Below are positions 60,469 to 64,000 of a stretch of 64,000 nt of DNA, piece by piece. The notes below the pieces were generated by a model that made no database searches, was not told the DNA's origin, and saw only the letters and a program-made list of their open reading frames with translations. Numbering within the stretch: the first letter of the stretch is position 1; every line of letters starts with the position of its first letter. The position numbers were made by a program, and so were the translations under genes. Origin of the DNA: Ptiloglossa arizonensis (Eukaryota > Arthropoda > Insecta > Hymenoptera > Colletidae); contig NW_027478878.1 of assembly GCF_051014685.1 (NCBI RefSeq), positions 248,001 through 312,000 on the forward strand. The letters run 5' to 3'.

Positions 60469-62051
60469 GTCATAGGTTATACGTTATACGTTATTCTTTA
60501 TGCGTTATACGTTATACGATATACGTTATACGTTATACGGTATACGATATACGTTATTCGTTATACGTTATACGTTATACGTTATACGTTATACGTTATA
60601 CGTTATACGTTATACGTTATACGTTATACGTTATACGTTATACGTTATACGTTATACGTTATACGTTATACGTTATACGTTATACGTTATACGTTATACG
60701 TTATACGTTATACGTTATACGTTATACGTTATACGTTATACGTTATACGTTCTACGTTATACGTTATACGTTATACGTTATACGTTATACGTTATACGTT
60801 ATACGTCATAGTTTATACGTTATACGTTATACGTTATACGTTATACGTTTTACGTTATACGTTATTCGTCATACGTTATGCGTTATACGTTATACGTTAT
60901 ACGTTATACGTTATACGTTATACGATATACGTTATACGTTATACGTTATACGTTATACGTCATAGGTTATACGTTATACGTTATTCTTTATGCGTTATAC
61001 GTTATACGATATACGTTATACGTTATACGGTATACGATATACGTTATGCGTTATACGTTTTACGTTATACGTTATACATTATACGTTATACGTTATACGT
61101 TATACGTTATACGTTATACGTTATACGTTATACGTTATACGTTATACGTTATACGTTACATGTTAAGCGTTATACGTTTTACGTTATTCGTTATACGTTC
61201 TTCGTTACACGTTATACGTTATACGTTATGCGTTATACGTTATACGTTATACGTCATACGTTATACGTTATCCGTTATACGTTATACGTTATACGTTATA
61301 CGTTATACGTCATACTTTATACGTTATACGTTATACGTTATACGTTATACGATATACGTTATACATTATACGTTATACGTTATACGTCATAGGTTATACG
61401 TTATACGTTATTCTTTATGCGGTATACGTTATACGATATACGTTATACGTTATACGGTATACGATATACGTTATGCGTTATACGTTTTGCGTTATACGTT
61501 ATACGTTATACGTTATACGTTCTACGTTATACGTTATACGTTATACGTTATACATTATACGTTATACGTTATACGTTATACGTTGTACGTTATACGTTAT
61601 ACGTTATACGTTATAAGTTTTACGATATACGTTATACGTTATACGTTCTACGTTATACGTAATATGTAATGCGTCATACGTTTTACATTATTCGTTATAC
61701 GTTATACGTTATACGTTATACGTTATTCGTTATACGTTATACGTTATACGTTATACGTTATACGTTATACGTTATACGTTATACGTTATACGTTATACGT
61801 TATACGTTATACGTTATACGTTATACGTTTTACGTTATACGTTATACGTTATACGTTATACGTTATACGTTATACGTTATACGTTATACGTTATACGTTA
61901 TACGTTATACGTTATACGTTATACGTTCTACGTTATACGTTATACGTTATACGTTATACGTTATACGTTATACGTTATACGTTATACGTTATACGTTATA
62001 CGTTATACGTTATACGTTATACGTTATACGTTATACGTTATACGTCATACG
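60469..62051 (+). repeat. Array segment: TCATAGG modules and near-pure repeat
   Basis: TCATAGG/TTATTCT/TTATGCG modules lie near 60470, 60960 and 61388. TTACATG at 61157 is followed by TTAAGCG instead of TTATGCG. The last TAATATG/TAATGCG module is at 61660, followed by about 350 bp of nearly pure TTATACG with isolated TTTTACG and TTCTACG. No leader is present until 62052. Confidence 0.85.
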
Positions 62052-63017
62052 AAATATGTAATACGTTATACGTTATACGTCATACGAAATATGTAATAGG
62101 TAATACGTTTTACGTTATTCGTTATACGTTCTTCGTTACACGTTATACGTTATACGTTATGCGTTATACGTTTTACGTTATTCGTGATACGTTATACGTT
62201 AGACGTCATACGGTATACGTTATACGTTATACGTTATACGTTATACGTCATACGTTATACGTTATACGTTATACGTTATACGTTATACGTTATACGTTAT
62301 ACGTTATACGTTATACGTTATACGTTATGCGTTATACGTCATACGTTATACGTTATACGTTATACGATATACGTTATACGTTATTCGTTATACGTTCTTC
62401 GTTACACGTTATACGTTATACGTTATGCGTTATACGATTTGCGTTATTCGTTGTACGTTGTACGTTATACGTTATAGGTTATACGTTATACGTTATACGT
62501 TATACGTTATACTTTATTCGTTATACCTTATACGTTATACGTTATACGTTATACGGTATACGATATACGTTATACGTTATACGTTATACGTTATCCGTTA
62601 TACGTTATACGTTATACGTTATACGTTATACGTTATACGTCATACATTATACGTTATACGTTATACGTTATACGTTATACGATATACGTTATACATTATA
62701 CGTTATACGTTATACGTCATAGGTTATACGTTATACGTTATTCTTTATGCGGTATACGTTATACGATATACGTTATACGTTATACGGTATACGATATACG
62801 TTATGCGTTATACGTTTTACGTTATACGTTATACGTTATACGTTATGCGTTATACGTTATACGTTATCCGTTATACGTTATACGTTATAGGTTATACGTT
62901 ATACGTTATACGTTATACGTTATACGTTATACGTTATACGTTATACGTTATACGTTATACGTTATACGTTATACGTTATACGTTATACGTTATACGTTAT
63001 ACGTTACACGTCATACG
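62052..63017 (+). repeat. 966-bp tandem duplication, copy 1
   Basis: TAATAGG-type double leader at 62052/62087, the TGATACG word, TTATGCG, TTCTTCG, ATTTGCG and two TTGTACG near 62440, TTATAGG, TTATACT/TTATACC near 62510, TTATCCG, TCATACA, TCATAGG and TTATTCT all recur 966 bp (138 heptamers) later. Private variants are TTAGACG near 62189 and TTATGCG at 62843. A related copy lies at about 54058-54730 (offset 7994 bp for the central part). Confidence 0.88.
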
Positions 63018-63808
63018 AAATATGTAATACGTTATACGTTATACGTCATACGAAAGATGTAATAGGTAATACGTTTTACGTTATTCGTTATACGTTCTTC
63101 GTTACACGTTATACGTTATACGTTATGCGTTATACGTTTTACGTTATTCGTGATACGTTATACGTTATACGTCATACGGTATACGTTATACGTTATACGT
63201 TATACGTTATACGTTATACGTTATACGTTATACGTTATACGTTATACGTTATACGTTATACGTTATACGTTATACGTTATACGTTATACGTTATACGTTA
63301 TACGTTATGCGTTATACGTCATACGTTATACGTTATACGTTATACGATATACGTTATACGTTATTCGTTATACGTTCTTCGTTACACGTTATACGTTATA
63401 CGTTATGCGTTATACGATTTGCGTTATTCGTTGTACGTTGTACGTTATACGTTATAGGTTATACGTTATACGTTATACGTTATACGTTATACTTTATTCG
63501 TTATACCTTATACGTTATACGTTATACGTTATACGGTATACGATATACGTTATACGTTATACGTTATACGTTATCCGTTATACGTTATACGTTATACGTT
63601 ATACGTTATACGTTATACGTCATACATTATACGTTATACGTTATACGTTATACGTTATACGATATACGTTATACATTATACGTTATACGTTATACGTCAT
63701 AGGTTATACGTTATACGTTATTCTTTATGCGGTATACGTTATACGATATACGTTATACGTTATACGGTATACGATATACGTTATGCGTTATACGTTTTAC
63801 GTTATACG
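63018..63808 (+). repeat. 966-bp tandem duplication, copy 2 (truncated)
   Basis: It matches 62052-62842. Leaders are at 63018 and 63053; the second is AAAGATG rather than AAATATG. The ATTTGCG word is near 63416 and TTATACT/TTATACC near 63490. It diverges from copy 1 at 63809, where the array leads into a TTACATG module instead. Confidence 0.88.
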
Positions 63809-64000
63809 TTATACGTTATACGTTATACGTTATACGTTATACGTTATACGTTATACGTTATACGTTATACGTTATACGTTATACGTTATACGTTACATGT
63901 TATGCGTTATACGTTTTACGTTATTCGTTTTACGTTCTTCGTTACACGTTATACGTTATACGTTATGCGTTATACGTTTTACGTTATACGTTATACGTTA
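63809..64000 (+). repeat. Array segment running off the window edge
   Basis: A pure TTATACG run leads to TTACATG at 63893, then TTATGCG, TTTTACG, TTATTCG, TTTTACG, TTCTTCG, TTACACG, TTATGCG and TTTTACG. TGATACG, normally two heptamers further on, is absent; the array returns to TTATACG up to the last base. The satellite therefore continues beyond the window. Confidence 0.85.

Larger units (their letters stand above)
1..64000 (+). repeat. TTATACG heptamer satellite array filling the whole window
   Basis: Every part of the window reads as tandem heptamers with consensus TTATACG (reverse complement CGTATAA), about 9,140 units, entering and leaving the window mid-array. Orientation is constant and I saw no inverted segment. 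The pure unit is 28.6% GC with one CpG per 7 bp. Variant heptamers are almost all single or double substitutions that keep the 7-bp length and usually the terminal CG. No unique sequence, transposon, poly-A tract or gene interrupts it. Size and layered organisation are those of eukaryotic heterochromatic satellite DNA; the species and chromosome location cannot be told from the sequence. The unit is not a known telomere repeat type that I recognise. Confidence 0.98.

Noticed and set aside
1..64000. Telomere repeat
   Set aside because: TTATACG lacks the G-rich strand of usual telomere repeats such as TTAGGG or TTTAGGG, and its HOR organisation with dozens of ordered variants is not that of a telomerase product.
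1..64000. CRISPR array
   Set aside because: The repeat unit is 7 bp and there are no unique spacers between repeats; no cas gene is present.
1..64000. Promoter TATA boxes or -10 elements
   Set aside because: TATA occurs in nearly every heptamer as part of the repeat; there is no adjacent gene or asymmetry that would make one copy a promoter.
1..64000. Pure assembly artefact
   Set aside because: A mis-assembled simple repeat would not give ordered variant words, nested duplications with private substitutions and distinct subfamilies. Individual near-identical duplications and pure-run lengths may still be assembly-affected, as noted in the findings.
1..64000. Genes on the reverse strand
   Set aside because: CGTATAA places a TAA in every reverse frame at least every 21 bp, so no reverse frame of meaningful length exists.

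Overview
The window is one uninterrupted block of satellite DNA. From base 1 to base 64000 it is built from the heptamer TTATACG (about 9,140 tandem units), always in the same orientation. I found no gene, RNA gene, transposon, CRISPR array or stretch of unique sequence on either strand. An array this long and internally ordered points to a eukaryotic nuclear genome, most likely constitutive heterochromatin (centromeric, pericentromeric or subtelomeric). I do not recognise the heptamer as the satellite of a particular species, so I name no organism.

The array is not featureless. Roughly two dozen recurrent variant heptamers (for example TTATTCG, TTATGCG, TTCTTCG, TTACACG, TTACATG, AAATATG, ATTTGCG, TCATAGG) occur in a fixed order and form words. 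Words combine into modules: a leader module marked by AAATATG, a TTACATG module, an ATTTGCG module, a TCATAGG/TTATTCT module and a TAATATG/TAATGCG module. Modules combine into higher-order repeats (HORs) with spacings of 63 bp, about 497 bp, about 1.1-1.2 kb and about 2.1-2.3 kb. These were themselves copied as large tandem duplications.

Layout: 1-8135 is a mosaic with short local duplications (196, 903 and 420 bp). 8136-16976 holds two copies of a 4.3-4.5 kb unit differing by a clean 231-bp deletion. 16977-27315 contains a 10.6-kb stretch with no AAATATG leader, a uniquely degenerate patch (20064-20364) and a nearly identical 2296-bp tandem duplication. 27316-41917 is a mosaic of modules shared with the first 20 kb, including copies about 24 kb away from their partners. 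41918-48602 is a 3899-bp-period duplication rich in the TCATACA,GTGTACG subtype. 50626-64000 is a distinct subfamily marked by TTATTCC, TAATAGG and TTATACT/TTATACC, with 372-, 2156- and 966-bp tandem duplications and the longest perfect run (67 heptamers).

Two properties stand out. The 7-bp register is kept for 64 kb: phase checks every 1-5 kb show only three net one-base shifts, two of them copies of one event, while substitutions are abundant. Variants also fall mostly in heptamer positions 1-5, so the CG at positions 6-7 is usually kept.

Long open reading frames exist in all three forward frames, but only because TTATACG contains no forward stop codon in any frame. They translate to one heptapeptide repeat (YTLYVIR) and I do not call them genes.
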